DNA of 64,000 nucleotides from Marinoscillum furvescens DSM 4134 (GTDB lineage: Bacteria; Bacteroidota; Bacteroidia; Cytophagales; Cyclobacteriaceae): contig NZ_QREG01000002.1 in NCBI RefSeq assembly GCF_003386095.1, forward strand, positions 64,724-128,723, given 5' to 3'. Numbering within the stretch: position 1 is the first letter of the stretch; every line of letters begins with the position of its first letter. Positions 36,399 through 45,762 of the stretch are shown piece after piece. Under the pieces are notes generated by a model. That model ran no database searches. It saw only the letters and a program-made list of their open reading frames with translations, and was not told the DNA's origin. Position numbers and translations under genes: made by a program.

Positions 36399-37493
36399 CT
36401 ACAAGACACCCTTTGTACTTGGCAGACTGCTCATCTCCTCAGGGTTGCGCTTTACAGCCATTTTGATGGCCTTGGCCCAGGCTTTGAAGATGCCCTCTAT
36501 CTTATGATGCTCATTGTCCCCTTCCGCCATGATGTTCAGATTGCTTTTGGAAGTATCTGAAAAGGACTTGAAAAAATGCATGAACATTTCAGTTGGCATC
36601 TCTCCTATTTTTTCTCTTTTGAATTCTGCATCCCATACCATCCAAGGTCTACCGCCAAAATCGATTGCCACCTGTGCGAGTACATCGTCCATCGGCAACA
36701 AAAAGCCATAACGATTGATGCCTTTCTTATCTCCCAACGCCTTTAAAAAGCACTCGCCCAGGGCCAGTGCTGTATCTTCGATGGTATGGTGCTCATCTAT
36801 GTGCAAGTCACCTTTCACTTTTACCGTGAGGTCGATTCCACCGTGTTTGCCCAGCTGATCCAGCATGTGGTCAAAGAACCCAAGCCCGGTAGCTATGTCC
36901 GTTTTGCCGGCACCATCCAGGTTCACTTCTATGTCGATATCCGTCTCTTTGGTAGTACGCTTCACAGCAGCTTTTCGTGGCTTCAGGATTAGGTATTCAT
37001 AGATTTCTTTCCAACTGCTGGTGGTGAGCTCCGCATCAGTCACTGCTTCATCAGCAATATGGATAGCCTGGCATCCAATATTTCTGGCAAGCTGAACATC
37101 TGTAGTGCGATCTCCCAGCACAAAGCTGTTTTTCAGGTCATAATCTCCCTTTAGGTACTCAGTAAGCATACCAGTACCCGGCTTGCGGTTGGGGTGGTTG
37201 TCTGCAGGAAAATGCTCATCGATGTGCACCGTATCAAACTTGATGCCCTGGCTTTCGAGGGTGCGCATGATCAGGTTGTGCACTGGCCAAAAGGTATCTT
37301 CAGGAAACGAATCGGTACCCAGCCCATCCTGGTTGGTAACCATAGCCAGCACATAATTGCTCTCTGCCTGTATTTTTCTCAGGTAGAAAAACACATCAGC
37401 CAAAAAACTTACTTTGTCAATGTGGTCTATCTGCTCATCTTCTGTCTCATGATTGATAGTACCATCTCTATCTATGAATAAAACTGGACGCAT
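36399..37493 (-). CDS. hisB: Bifunctional histidinol-phosphatase / imidazoleglycerol-phosphate dehydratase
   Basis: 364 residues. The N-terminal HAD phosphatase (about 1-165) has nucleophile motif FIDRDGTI, and [14 protein letters not shown] near 120. The C-terminal dehydratase (about 172-364) has [16 protein letters not shown] and [13 protein letters not shown], the manganese-binding His clusters. It catalyses the sixth and eighth steps of histidine synthesis. Last gene of the his block, followed by a strong terminator. Confidence 0.97.
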   Translation of the reverse strand: MRPVLFIDRDGTINHETEDEQIDHIDKVSFLADVFFYLRKIQAESNYVLAMVTNQDGLGTDSFPEDTFWPVHNLIMRTLESQGIKFDTVHIDEHFPADNHPNRKPGTGMLTEYLKGDYDLKNSFVLGDRTTDVQLARNIGCQAIHIADEAVTDAELTTSSWKEIYEYLILKPRKAAVKRTTKETDIDIEVNLDGAGKTDIATGLGFFDHMLDQLGKHGGIDLTVKVKGDLHIDEHHTIEDTALALGECFLKALGDKKGINRYGFLLPMDDVLAQVAIDFGGRPWMVWDAEFKREKIGEMPTEMFMHFFKSFSDTSKSNLNIMAEGDNEHHKIEGIFKAWAKAIKMAVKRNPEEMSSLPSTKGVL

Positions 37494-37540
37494 GCTATTT
37501 CTTATGGTTTAAGTATCTAAAAGTTCTTTTCTAGCGTTTA

Positions 37541-38590
37541 CTAAGCGTAAAAATCATTGACTAATGTCAAGAAACGTTGGTTTTCTGCTGAAGTACCTAC
37601 TGTTACACGCAGACAGCCTTCGCAGTGCAGCTCACGCGTACGATTTCGCACAATCACCCCGCGCTCTATCATGAAATGAAACAGCTCATCCGCACGATCA
37701 AATTCCACCAATAGAAAATTTGCTGCACTTGGTACGATCTTTCGCACCTGCTCTACACCCTCCAATGCGTGGATTAGTTTTTCGCGCTCGGCGAGCAGGG
37801 TCTGTACATGATTTTTTTGCTTTTCGTGATTGGCCATGGCCTCCAGTGCGAGCTGCTGATTGGCAAGACTCAGATTATAAGGAGGTTTGATTTTTTCCAA
37901 CATGGCTATCACATAAGGATCGCCCATAGCTACCCCCACACGGATACCTGCCATTCCCCACGCCTTACTCAGCGTCTGTAGTACCACCAGGTTGGGGTAC
38001 TTTTCCAATTCATCGATCCAGCTAGCTTCGGGCGAAAAATCAATATACGCTTCATCTACCACCACTATTCCTGGAAATGATTTGATCAGCTCATGCATAT
38101 CTTGTCGCCTGAGCAAGTTCCCACTGGGGTTGTTCGGAGAACAGAGAAACAGCAGCTTAGCGTGCTCATCCCATGCAGAAGTAAGTGCAGGCATGTCCAG
38201 CTCAAAATCTGGCGTGAGTGGCACCAGCTTATTCTCCACGGCATTGATGGACGCACTCACTTTGTACATCCCATAGGTGGGTGGCAAAGTAATGATGTAA
38301 TCTTTGCCTGGTTCGCAAAAAAGGCGAATCAATAAATCGATGGGTTCATCACTACCATTGCCAAAAAATATACGCTCCTGGCCTACCCCTTTGAGTGCAC
38401 TCCACCGCTCCTTTAAGGCTTTGTGGTGCGGGTCTGGATATCTGTTAAAGTGTCCTGAAGCGGCCGAGCCCAACGCATTTTCATTGGCATCCAGAAAGAC
38501 TTCTGCCTCTCCTTCAAACTCATCCCTTGCGGAAGAGTATGCTTTCACCGTCCTCAGGTGACTCCTTACTAAGTTTTCCAGAGATTCCAT
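37541..38590 (-). CDS. hisC: Histidinol-phosphate aminotransferase
   Basis: 349 residues, PLP fold type I. DANENALGS near residue 34, FLCSPNNPSGN near 150, VVDEAYIDFS near 175 and the PLP-Lys block TLSKAWGMAGIRVG near 205 define HisC. It converts imidazole-acetol phosphate to histidinol phosphate. Its start overlaps the 3' end of hisD by 71 bp, in another frame, an unusually long overlap; the N-terminal sequence LVRSHLRTVKAYSSARDEF supports that start. Confidence 0.96.
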   Translation of the reverse strand: MESLENLVRSHLRTVKAYSSARDEFEGEAEVFLDANENALGSAASGHFNRYPDPHHKALKERWSALKGVGQERIFFGNGSDEPIDLLIRLFCEPGKDYIITLPPTYGMYKVSASINAVENKLVPLTPDFELDMPALTSAWDEHAKLLFLCSPNNPSGNLLRRQDMHELIKSFPGIVVVDEAYIDFSPEASWIDELEKYPNLVVLQTLSKAWGMAGIRVGVAMGDPYVIAMLEKIKPPYNLSLANQQLALEAMANHEKQKNHVQTLLAEREKLIHALEGVEQVRKIVPSAANFLLVEFDRADELFHFMIERGVIVRNRTRELHCEGCLRVTVGTSAENQRFLTLVNDFYA

Positions 38591-39878
38591 CTTCCCGAAT
38601 TTTATTTAGTCTAACAGTTACCGCATTCTTGTGACCGTCTAGCAGCTCGGCTTCAGCCATACGCTCCACAGTAGGACCTAAAAGCATCAGTCCTTCCTGT
38701 GTGATGCGCTGGTAGGTTATGTTTTTTACAAAACTATCCACTGACACTCCGCTATAGGATTTGGCCCATCCATTGGTGGGCAGTGTGTGGTTGGTACCAG
38801 AGGCATAATCGCCGGCAGATTCTGGTGTGTACTCTCCCACAAACACAGATCCAGCACTAATCACTTTTTCTGCCAGTTTCTCAGCCTTTTCTGTGCTGAT
38901 GATGAGGTGTTCAGGGCCATAACTATTGATGATGTTCAATACTTCTTTTCTGCCCTCAACAACTATTATGGAGCTTTCTCCCAAAGCCTTTTCGGCGATT
39001 TTCTTCCTACTTAACTTCGAAAGCTGAGCCTCCACTTCGGCATTCACTTCTTCAGCCTTCTTTTTGCTGGTAGACACCAGTACCACCTGGCTATCAGGAC
39101 CATGCTCTGCTTGTGCCAACAGGTCTGAAGCAGCATAAGCGGCGTTGGAGTTTTTGTCTACCACCACCATTACCTCCGATGGGCCAGCCGGCATATCGAT
39201 GGCTACATCCTGCTTGGCCAGCATTTGCTTAGCTACGGTAACGTACTGATTACCCGGACCAAAAATCTTATCCACTTTGGGTACCGTGTCTGTACCGTAC
39301 CCCATCGCAGCTATGGCCTGCGCACCGCCCAGTTTGAGCACACGCTTTACGCCCACTAGCTGTGCCGTGTACAATACCACTGGGTTGATTTGCCCCAGCC
39401 TATTGGTAGGTGAAGAGATGATCACTTCGTGACATCCGGCTATCTGTGCAGGCACGGCCAACATCAGAACAGTGGAGAATAAAGGTGCCGATCCGCCAGG
39501 CACATACAGCCCCACCTTTTCGATAGGCACTTGTCTGCGGCTACACGTCACACCGGGCATTACCTCCATCACGGTAGGTGCCTGAAGCTGAGCCTCATGA
39601 AACTTCCTGATGTTTTGGTAGGCGATCTGAATGGACTCTTTGAGCGTATCCTGCACCTGACCACTTGCGGCTTCAAACTCCTCTTCTGTAACCCAAAGAT
39701 CATCCAGCTCCACATGATCATACTCCAGTGCCAGTTTACGCAACGCCTTATCACCACCACGCTGCACCTTTTCCAATATTGGCTTCACGATCTTTTCAAT
39801 TTTTGAAAAGTCATACGAAGGCCGCTGTAAGATTTGCGCCAGCTCGTTGGATGCTGGGTTTTCGTATATTTTAATCAT
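38520..39878 (-). CDS. hisD: Histidinol dehydrogenase
   Basis: 452 residues. Conserved blocks include PGGSAPLFSTVLML, GPGNQYVTVAKQML, DMPAGPSEVMVV (active-site region), DLLAQAEHGPDSQ and the C-terminal VGEYTPESAGDYASGTNHTLPT. It oxidises histidinol to histidine with NAD+ and zinc. It has about 25 residues beyond the usual end (after VRLNKI), covering the overlap with hisC. Its ATG overlaps the hisG stop (ATGA). Confidence 0.97.
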   Translation of the reverse strand: MIKIYENPASNELAQILQRPSYDFSKIEKIVKPILEKVQRGGDKALRKLALEYDHVELDDLWVTEEEFEAASGQVQDTLKESIQIAYQNIRKFHEAQLQAPTVMEVMPGVTCSRRQVPIEKVGLYVPGGSAPLFSTVLMLAVPAQIAGCHEVIISSPTNRLGQINPVVLYTAQLVGVKRVLKLGGAQAIAAMGYGTDTVPKVDKIFGPGNQYVTVAKQMLAKQDVAIDMPAGPSEVMVVVDKNSNAAYAASDLLAQAEHGPDSQVVLVSTSKKKAEEVNAEVEAQLSKLSRKKIAEKALGESSIIVVEGRKEVLNIINSYGPEHLIISTEKAEKLAEKVISAGSVFVGEYTPESAGDYASGTNHTLPTNGWAKSYSGVSVDSFVKNITYQRITQEGLMLLGPTVERMAEAELLDGHKNAVTVRLNKIREDGISGKLSKESPEDGESILFRKG

Positions 39879-40732
39879 TGAATCATTTTTTCGATAGGCA
39901 CCACCAGAATACCTTCTGCTCCTGCCTCACGTAGTTTTTCAATATTGCCCCAGAAATCATCTTCGTTGATCACCGAATGAATGCTGCTCCACCCCTCTTG
40001 AGCCAAAGGAAGCACTGTAGGGCTGCGCATACCAGGTAAGAGGTCAATGATTCTATCTAAAGACGCATTGGGCGCGTTGAGCAGTACATATTTATTGTTT
40101 TTACCTTCCAGCACCGAATTGATTCGGAAAATCAGCTGATCGAGCAATGCCTTCTTGTCATCACTCATTTGCTTGTAGGCCACCATCACTGCCTCCGACT
40201 TCATGACGGTTTCTACCTCTTTGAGGCCATTGCTGAGCAATGTACTGCCTGAGCTTACGATATCGCAGATACCTTCGGCCAAACCAATGCCAGGTGCAAT
40301 CTCCACTGATCCACTGATCATGTGCACTTCTGCATTTACTCCTTGATCCTTGAGGTAATTCTTTAGAATGGTGGGATATGAAGTGGCCAGGTTTTTACCT
40401 TCGAAGTACTGAATGCCTGAGTAATCCACCTCACGAGGCACAGCCAACGAAAGGCGGCACTTAGAAAAGCCCAGATGCTTCACTACGTCCACTTCTTTTT
40501 GGTACTCATCCTGCACGTTTTGCCCCACTATACCGATATCGGCTATGCCGTCTTCTACATACCCGGGGATATCGTCATCCCGAAGAAAGAGAAATTCGAT
40601 TGGGAAATTGGAGGATTGAGCTTTGAGCTTTTTGGCTCCATTGTTAAACTTAATACCACATTCTTTGAAGAGCTTCAATGAGTCTTCGCTTAGTCTGCCT
40701 GATTTCTGTACGGCTACTTTGAGATTTGACAT
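39875..40732 (-). CDS. hisG: ATP phosphoribosyltransferase, long (HisZ-independent) form
   Basis: 285 residues: the catalytic domains (about 1-205; KVAVQKSGRLSEDS, FLRDDDIPGYVEDGIADIGIVG, PGIGLAEGICDIVSSGSTL) plus a C-terminal regulatory ACT-like domain (about 210-285), i.e. the long hexameric form inhibited by histidine. It makes the first committed step of histidine synthesis. First gene of the his operon, 78 bp after a His-rich leader peptide. Confidence 0.97.
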   Translation of the reverse strand: MSNLKVAVQKSGRLSEDSLKLFKECGIKFNNGAKKLKAQSSNFPIEFLFLRDDDIPGYVEDGIADIGIVGQNVQDEYQKEVDVVKHLGFSKCRLSLAVPREVDYSGIQYFEGKNLATSYPTILKNYLKDQGVNAEVHMISGSVEIAPGIGLAEGICDIVSSGSTLLSNGLKEVETVMKSEAVMVAYKQMSDDKKALLDQLIFRINSVLEGKNNKYVLLNAPNASLDRIIDLLPGMRSPTVLPLAQEGWSSIHSVINEDDFWGNIEKLREAGAEGILVVPIEKMIQ

Positions 40733-40810
40733 AAAAGGAAAATGAGTAAAGTAAGAGTGTAATATGAACTATAGCGTGCAATATGCTCGTGTCCCGGGGA
40801 GGGCTTGTGC

Positions 40811-40855
40811 TTAAGAGCAATGATGATGTAGATGATGATGCAGTGCTAGTTTCAT
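40811..40855 (-). CDS. hisL: Histidine operon leader peptide
   Basis: A 14-codon frame from ATG 40855 to TAA 40811 encodes MKLALHHHLHHHCS, six His in seven residues. It begins about 12 nt after the expected transcription start and precedes hisG by 78 bp. This is the layout of a ribosome-mediated attenuator leader. The 78-nt stretch to hisG is GC-rich at first (CCCGGGG) but lacks an obvious hairpin plus T-run, so the downstream mechanism is unclear. Confidence 0.82.
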   Translation of the reverse strand: MKLALHHHLHHHCS

Positions 40856-40873
40856 ATGTTTGAATCTTCGCGA

Positions 40874-40905
40874 CAAATGTAAAACCGAAAACTTTATAAT
40901 GTCAA
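40874..40905 (-). promoter_or_regulatory. Promoter of the histidine operon
   Basis: On the minus strand: TTG (40905-40903), a 21-bp spacer, TACATTTG (40881-40874), an exact TAnnTTTG match. The predicted start is near 40867, just before the leader peptide ATG. The remaining sequence up to 40997 shows nothing recognisable. Confidence 0.75.
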
Positions 40906-40997
40906 CCTTACAGTAAAAGAAATCTTAATTGAATAGAACAATCTTTTGCAGTGACAGCATCCTTCATACTGTTTGTTCGTCATACGTACTAGAAAAT

Positions 40998-41028
40998 GAA
41001 AAATCCCGGAGAAAATTCCGAGATTTTT
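40998..41028 (-). terminator. Terminator of the universal stress protein gene
   Basis: AAATC-CCGGA pairs with TCCG-AGATTT across a GAAAA-type loop, with T/A runs on both sides, so it may work in both directions. It lies 13 bp after the usp stop. Confidence 0.75.
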
Positions 41029-41040
41029 GATGTTTAGTAT

Positions 41041-41895
41041 TTATTCCTCCTCTTCTAGCCCGTAAGTCCAGACTGGCCGCTTGGCATGGTTTACCACATC
41101 TTCGGCGATGCTTCCCGCCAGGAAGTGTCCAATGCCTCTTCGTTGGCGTGTACCGATAGCAATCATATCTGCGGATATATCTTCGGCATAGGCAATCACG
41201 CCATCTTCTTCATTGGAGTAGTTGTAGCTCTCGTAAGTACAGTTTTGTATACCAAACTCTTCAATAAAAGCTTCCATCTGCTTACGGTCATGACGGGTAG
41301 AGGTAAAACTTGCAGGTGTATTGATTTTTACCAGTCGCAGTTTAGCACCGAAAACCTGCTGCAACGCTTTCACCTTGTCTACAAACCCCTTAGGCACTTC
41401 TTGAAAGTTTGAAGCCATTACAATGTCATTGATACCGTCGGTACTGGCCGGACCATTCAAGGTGATCACCGGGCATTTGGCATAGCGAACCATGCGCTCG
41501 GCATTGGAGCCTACGAAAAACTCTTCAGCACCTGATGCCCCTGAGGTACCCATCACTACAAGCTCGATCTTTTCTGTATCGATCTCCTGAGCAAGTTCTT
41601 TGAAGGGGTTTCCTAAAACAATTTTGTAGCTCAGGTCTATGGATTTGTAGGTGGGGTCCGACATGAGGTCATTCATCTTAGCCTCCACCGTATCGATCAT
41701 TTTCTTGATATACAGGTTTTCCATGGGGTCCGGATTGGTCACGCCCATGGTTTTAAATGTCTCCGGGCCGGGCTGTTCGATCACGTTGAAAACGGTGATT
41801 TTGGTGCCGGAGAGTTTTTGTGCAATGTCTGACGCGAAGTTGAGGGCATGGTGTGCCACCTCAGAAAAGTCGTAAGGTACGAGGATACGATTCAT
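41041..41895 (-). CDS. Universal stress protein, tandem UspA domains
   Basis: 284 residues with two Usp domains (about 1-145 and 150-284). The first opens ILVPYDFSEVAHHALNFA and has the ATP-binding signature MGTSGASGAEEFFVGSNAERM; the second has IGTRQRRGIGHFLAGSIAEDV. Tandem Usps are common in Bacteroidota and bind ATP; specific role unknown. Own terminator. Confidence 0.93.
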   Translation of the reverse strand: MNRILVPYDFSEVAHHALNFASDIAQKLSGTKITVFNVIEQPGPETFKTMGVTNPDPMENLYIKKMIDTVEAKMNDLMSDPTYKSIDLSYKIVLGNPFKELAQEIDTEKIELVVMGTSGASGAEEFFVGSNAERMVRYAKCPVITLNGPASTDGINDIVMASNFQEVPKGFVDKVKALQQVFGAKLRLVKINTPASFTSTRHDRKQMEAFIEEFGIQNCTYESYNYSNEEDGVIAYAEDISADMIAIGTRQRRGIGHFLAGSIAEDVVNHAKRPVWTYGLEEEE

Positions 41896-41967
41896 GATAC
41901 GAGTTAAATTTTGGTTTTGTGTGATCCTAATATAAGCAAAAGCGGGATCAAAAACGCCACGTAAAAA

Positions 41968-42867
41968 TTATCCCAAATACAAGCCCAGACCTACTAACAG
42001 CACAAAGAGAAGCGTAGTAAGTGCAAGCTGCTTCAGGTATGGATCTAACTCATTAGAAGTGGTTTTGGTTTTTACTGCCCAGGCATTGCGCCCTAATAGT
42101 GGCAAACACAGCAAAAACACATAGGACTCCCAACTCGCACGCTGGATCATAAAAAACACCACCATACAGACAACCGCCAGCGCCAGAAGCAACCACTGAT
42201 ACCAAACAGCCGCTGCTCGCCCAATTCGCACAGGAATGCTGTATTTCCCAGACAGTTGATCCGATTCGATATCACGGATATTGTTGACATTGAGCACACC
42301 TACAGCCAATAATCCGCAAGATGCTGCAGGCAAAAGCACTGCCCAATCCAGTGCGTGGGTATAGAGGTAATAGCTCCCTCCTACGCCCACAAAACCAAAA
42401 AACAACAAAACAAAAAAATCTCCAAATCCTGCATAGCCATATGGGTTTTTGCCTACCGTGTACTTAATGGCCGCAGCTACTGCAGCTATACCCAACACCA
42501 CAAAAACACTCACCTGTGCCCACTGGTCACCAAAGGCCAAAAACGTAAGGTAAAATCCTGATGCTAATGACAAAACCGAAAACACAATTAGCGCTCGTTT
42601 CATTGCCTTTTTGGAAATAAGACCCGCTGAAACCGTACGCTTCGGTCCGGTGCGCTGGTCTCCATCTACACCTGAGGTGGCATCACCATAGTCATTGGCC
42701 AGATTGGAAAGCACCTGCAGAAATAATGTCGTGATCAGGCTCCAGGCCAGTATGACACCATCAAACATACCCTGACTAGAAGCCAGGAAGCTCCCCAAAA
42801 AAATTGAAGAAAATGCCAGAGGAAGCGTGCGCAGCCTAAAGGCCTGAATCCAAGCTTTTAACTCCAT
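41968..42867 (-). CDS. menA: 1,4-dihydroxy-2-naphthoate polyprenyltransferase
   Basis: 299 residues with eight or nine membrane helices, UbiA superfamily. First Asp-rich motif NDYGDATSGVDGDQRTGPKRTVSAG near residue 58, second near NNIRDIESDQLSGKYSIPVRIG. These match MenA, which attaches a polyprenyl chain to DHNA in menaquinone synthesis. It follows argS by 2 bp. Confidence 0.93.
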   Translation of the reverse strand: MELKAWIQAFRLRTLPLAFSSIFLGSFLASSQGMFDGVILAWSLITTLFLQVLSNLANDYGDATSGVDGDQRTGPKRTVSAGLISKKAMKRALIVFSVLSLASGFYLTFLAFGDQWAQVSVFVVLGIAAVAAAIKYTVGKNPYGYAGFGDFFVLLFFGFVGVGGSYYLYTHALDWAVLLPAASCGLLAVGVLNVNNIRDIESDQLSGKYSIPVRIGRAAAVWYQWLLLALAVVCMVVFFMIQRASWESYVFLLCLPLLGRNAWAVKTKTTSNELDPYLKQLALTTLLFVLLVGLGLYLG

Positions 42868-42869
42868 GC

Positions 42870-44660
42870 TTACATTCTTTCAGGGACATGTATTCCGAGC
42901 AACAGCATGCTTTTGCGAATGAGACGCGCTACCGACTGTGAAAGAGCAACTCTAAACTTCACCGCTTCTTTGTTGTCTTCGTTGAAGATAGGTACATCCT
43001 GATAGAAGCCATTGTAAGTTTTGGCCAACTCATAGACATACTGTGCTATCAGCGCTGGAGAGTACTCCTCGGCAGCCAGGTCCACTGTTTTGGTGTATTC
43101 GGTCAGCTTATGAATAAGCTCTAGCTCTTTCGGCAGCAGTGAGGTGATTTTAGCAGGGTCAAATTTTGTACTCACGTCAAGGCCTTTTGCTCTACGCAAG
43201 ATCGCCGAAATCCGTGCGTGGGTGTATTGTATAAACGGTCCCGTGTTACCCTGAAACTCGATAGACTCCTGCGGGTTAAAAAGCATGCGCTTTTTCGGAT
43301 CCACTTTCAATAAGAAGTACTTGAGTGCCCCCAAACCTAGAGTACGATACAGCTCCTGAGCCTCATCTTCTGTCAGCCCTTCGATTTTACCCAGCTCGCG
43401 CGTTTGCTTTTCGGCAGTATCAAACATCTCCTGCATCAGGTCATCTGCATCTACCACAGTTCCTTCACGCGATTTCATTTTGCCGGATGGCAGGTCTACC
43501 ATGCCATAAGAAAGGTGATAAAGCCCATCAGCATAGTCTCTACCAAGTTTTTTCATGATAGAAAAAAGCACCTTGAAGTGGTAATCCTGCTCATTGCCCA
43601 CCACATACACGGACTTTTCGAAAGGAAAATCCTGATGCTTCAAGTCGCAAGTACCCATATCCTGAGTGATGTAAACCGACGTACCATCACCACGGAGCAC
43701 CAGTTTTTCGTCCAGCTTCTCTTTGGTGAGATCTACCCATACAGAGCCGTCTTCTTTTTTGAAAAACACCTCACTACCCAGTCCTTCTTCGATGATGTCT
43801 TTGCCCAGCAGATAGGTATCGGACTCGTAATAGATTTTATCAAAATCGATGCCCATGGTTTGGTAGCTGGCATCGAATCCATCAAACACCCAGCCGTTCA
43901 TTTTTTTCCAAAGAGCGACCACTTCTTCATCACCGTCTTCCCACTTTTTGAGCATCTCCTGGGCCTGCAGCATGAGGGGAGCCTGTTTTTTGGCTTCTTC
44001 TGCCTCCATGCCCTGATGCACCAGGCCTTCAATTTCTCGCTTATATTCCTGATCGAACCGCACGTAATACTTCCCTATGAGGTGATCACCTTTCACGCCT
44101 GATGATTCGGGCGTTTCGCCCGCTCCAAAAAGCTGATAGGCCAGCATGGATTTGCAAATATGAATCCCCCGGTCATTGACCAGGTTGACCTTCATCACCT
44201 CGAATCCGTTGGCCTCCAAAATGCGCGACACGGCATCTCCCAGAAAGTTGTTTCTCAGGTGCCCCAGGTGCAATGGCTTATTCGTATTGGGAGAGCTAAA
44301 CTCCACCATCACTTTTTGTCCTCGTGCTGGAAAGTCTCCAAAATTTTCGTTCTGAGCTATCTCATTCAGCACGCCAATCCACGCTGACTCGGCTACCGAC
44401 AGGTTGAGAAAGCCCTTCACTACATTGTAGTCGGCCACCAGATCAGAAGATTCTTTGAGGTATTCTCCAATCATTTTACCCGACTCCTCAGGGCTTTTTC
44501 TGGTTTGTTTCAGGTAAGGAAATACCACCAACGTGTGTGTCCCTTCAAACTCTTTGCGCGTAGGCTGTAGGGAAAAACTATCTACCGAAAGTTCAAAATC
44601 AAACAGCTGTTGAAAGGCTTTGACAATCTCGGTTTTTAAGGCTGAATCTATGGTACTCAT
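42870..44660 (-). CDS. argS: Arginyl-tRNA synthetase
   Basis: 596 residues. N-terminal additional domain (1-95), HIGH-like HLGHLRNN near 130, KMSK-like GKMKSREGTVVD near 390, and the C-terminal anticodon-binding DALR domain (about 465-596). Charges tRNA-Arg. The 169 bp upstream, to the ctlX stop, contain no gene; a weak promoter-like TTG-N21-TATTTTCA lies there. Confidence 0.97.
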   Translation of the reverse strand: MSTIDSALKTEIVKAFQQLFDFELSVDSFSLQPTRKEFEGTHTLVVFPYLKQTRKSPEESGKMIGEYLKESSDLVADYNVVKGFLNLSVAESAWIGVLNEIAQNENFGDFPARGQKVMVEFSSPNTNKPLHLGHLRNNFLGDAVSRILEANGFEVMKVNLVNDRGIHICKSMLAYQLFGAGETPESSGVKGDHLIGKYYVRFDQEYKREIEGLVHQGMEAEEAKKQAPLMLQAQEMLKKWEDGDEEVVALWKKMNGWVFDGFDASYQTMGIDFDKIYYESDTYLLGKDIIEEGLGSEVFFKKEDGSVWVDLTKEKLDEKLVLRGDGTSVYITQDMGTCDLKHQDFPFEKSVYVVGNEQDYHFKVLFSIMKKLGRDYADGLYHLSYGMVDLPSGKMKSREGTVVDADDLMQEMFDTAEKQTRELGKIEGLTEDEAQELYRTLGLGALKYFLLKVDPKKRMLFNPQESIEFQGNTGPFIQYTHARISAILRRAKGLDVSTKFDPAKITSLLPKELELIHKLTEYTKTVDLAAEEYSPALIAQYVYELAKTYNGFYQDVPIFNEDNKEAVKFRVALSQSVARLIRKSMLLLGIHVPERM

Positions 44661-44829
44661 GAAAATTTTGTTCGCTTTTCGGAATTAGTCCACAAAAATC
44701 TCTTTTCAATCGGACTTAACCAGCGAATTTTCCTTTTTTGTGAAAATAGCGCGGCATTTTTATTCCTTCCAATCTGGCAACCGCCCCTTTTGGATCCCAA
44801 CTCCTCACAATCAGGACTCCTAAATCCAG

Positions 44830-45762
44830 TTATTTCTTTGGCAAAAAGACTTCTGCCATCATACAGCGCGCACTACCACCTCCCAGGGCTTCGATCGTAT
44901 CTAGTGAGCTGTAGAGCAGTTTCCCATGTTTGGAAAGCTGTGATTTCTGATCTTCATTAAGAGACTTATAGGCAGACTCAGACATAACCACCAGCTTATT
45001 ACCATCCTTGCCAGCTACCTGTAGCATATTCCCGGCAAATCGTTCCTTTTGCTCCTCCGTAATGAAAATCACTTCTTTGCCGGTGGTCTCAAAGCTATGT
45101 ATGAGGCGTTTTTTCTCCAGCTCATCATCAATACTCTGCGCACAAACCAGCGCAAACTCCTCACCCAGACACATCATCACATTGGTATGATAGATAGGTA
45201 GTCGCTCACCATTTACGGTTTGGTTTGCCGTAAAAGCCACCACATCGTATCCAGTACGCTTTTTGAAATCTGTAAGTACTTCAGGATTGGTACGCTCTGA
45301 GATAGCCGCATAGGCTATTTTGTTTTGCCTGTCCAGGATTAAACTTCCGGTGCCTTCGAGGTACTTTCCGTGATTTTCCCATTCGGTGAAACTAGCCACT
45401 CCTCCCACCTTTCTGTGGCTTTTGATAGCCTCTATTAGGTCATCACGACGCTCCAGCCGTCGGTTTTCGGCAAACATCGGATACAGCATGAGGCGGCCAT
45501 CTTCGTGAAAGCTCACCCAGTTGTTAGGAAAAATAGAATCTGGAGTAGCCGGCTGGCGTGTATCGTCAAACACCAGCACCTCCACACCTTCGGCTCTGAG
45601 CTTGCGCACAAACTCATCAAATTCATATAGTGCCTGCCCTTGAATTTGCTCTTGAGAAAGCCCTTCCATTGTTTTTTGGTAATAGTTGTTGACTGCCGTC
45701 TGCTCGTTGCGGTGAAACGCCACCGGACGGATCATCATCAGGGTATCAGTGATTTGTTTCAT
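44830..45762 (-). CDS. ctlX: Citrulline-utilisation-type guanidino/ureido hydrolase (CtlX-like)
   Basis: 310 residues from ATG 45762, which overlaps the stop of the preceding deiminase-like gene (ATGA). Amidinotransferase/deiminase fold: NNWVSFHEDGRLMLYPMFAENRR, EGTGSLILDR, the catalytic His in YHTNVMMCLG and the catalytic Cys in GGSARCMMAE near the C-terminus. Bacteroidota proteins of this type are annotated CtlX. Together with the deiminase-like gene it may convert arginine or citrulline. Exact substrate is not readable from sequence. Confidence 0.82.
   Translation of the reverse strand: MKQITDTLMMIRPVAFHRNEQTAVNNYYQKTMEGLSQEQIQGQALYEFDEFVRKLRAEGVEVLVFDDTRQPATPDSIFPNNWVSFHEDGRLMLYPMFAENRRLERRDDLIEAIKSHRKVGGVASFTEWENHGKYLEGTGSLILDRQNKIAYAAISERTNPEVLTDFKKRTGYDVVAFTANQTVNGERLPIYHTNVMMCLGEEFALVCAQSIDDELEKKRLIHSFETTGKEVIFITEEQKERFAGNMLQVAGKDGNKLVVMSESAYKSLNEDQKSQLSKHGKLLYSSLDTIEALGGGSARCMMAEVFLPKK

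Noticed and set aside
40733-40810. Classical his attenuator terminator
   Set aside because: No stable stem followed by a T-run is visible; only the leader peptide is supported.
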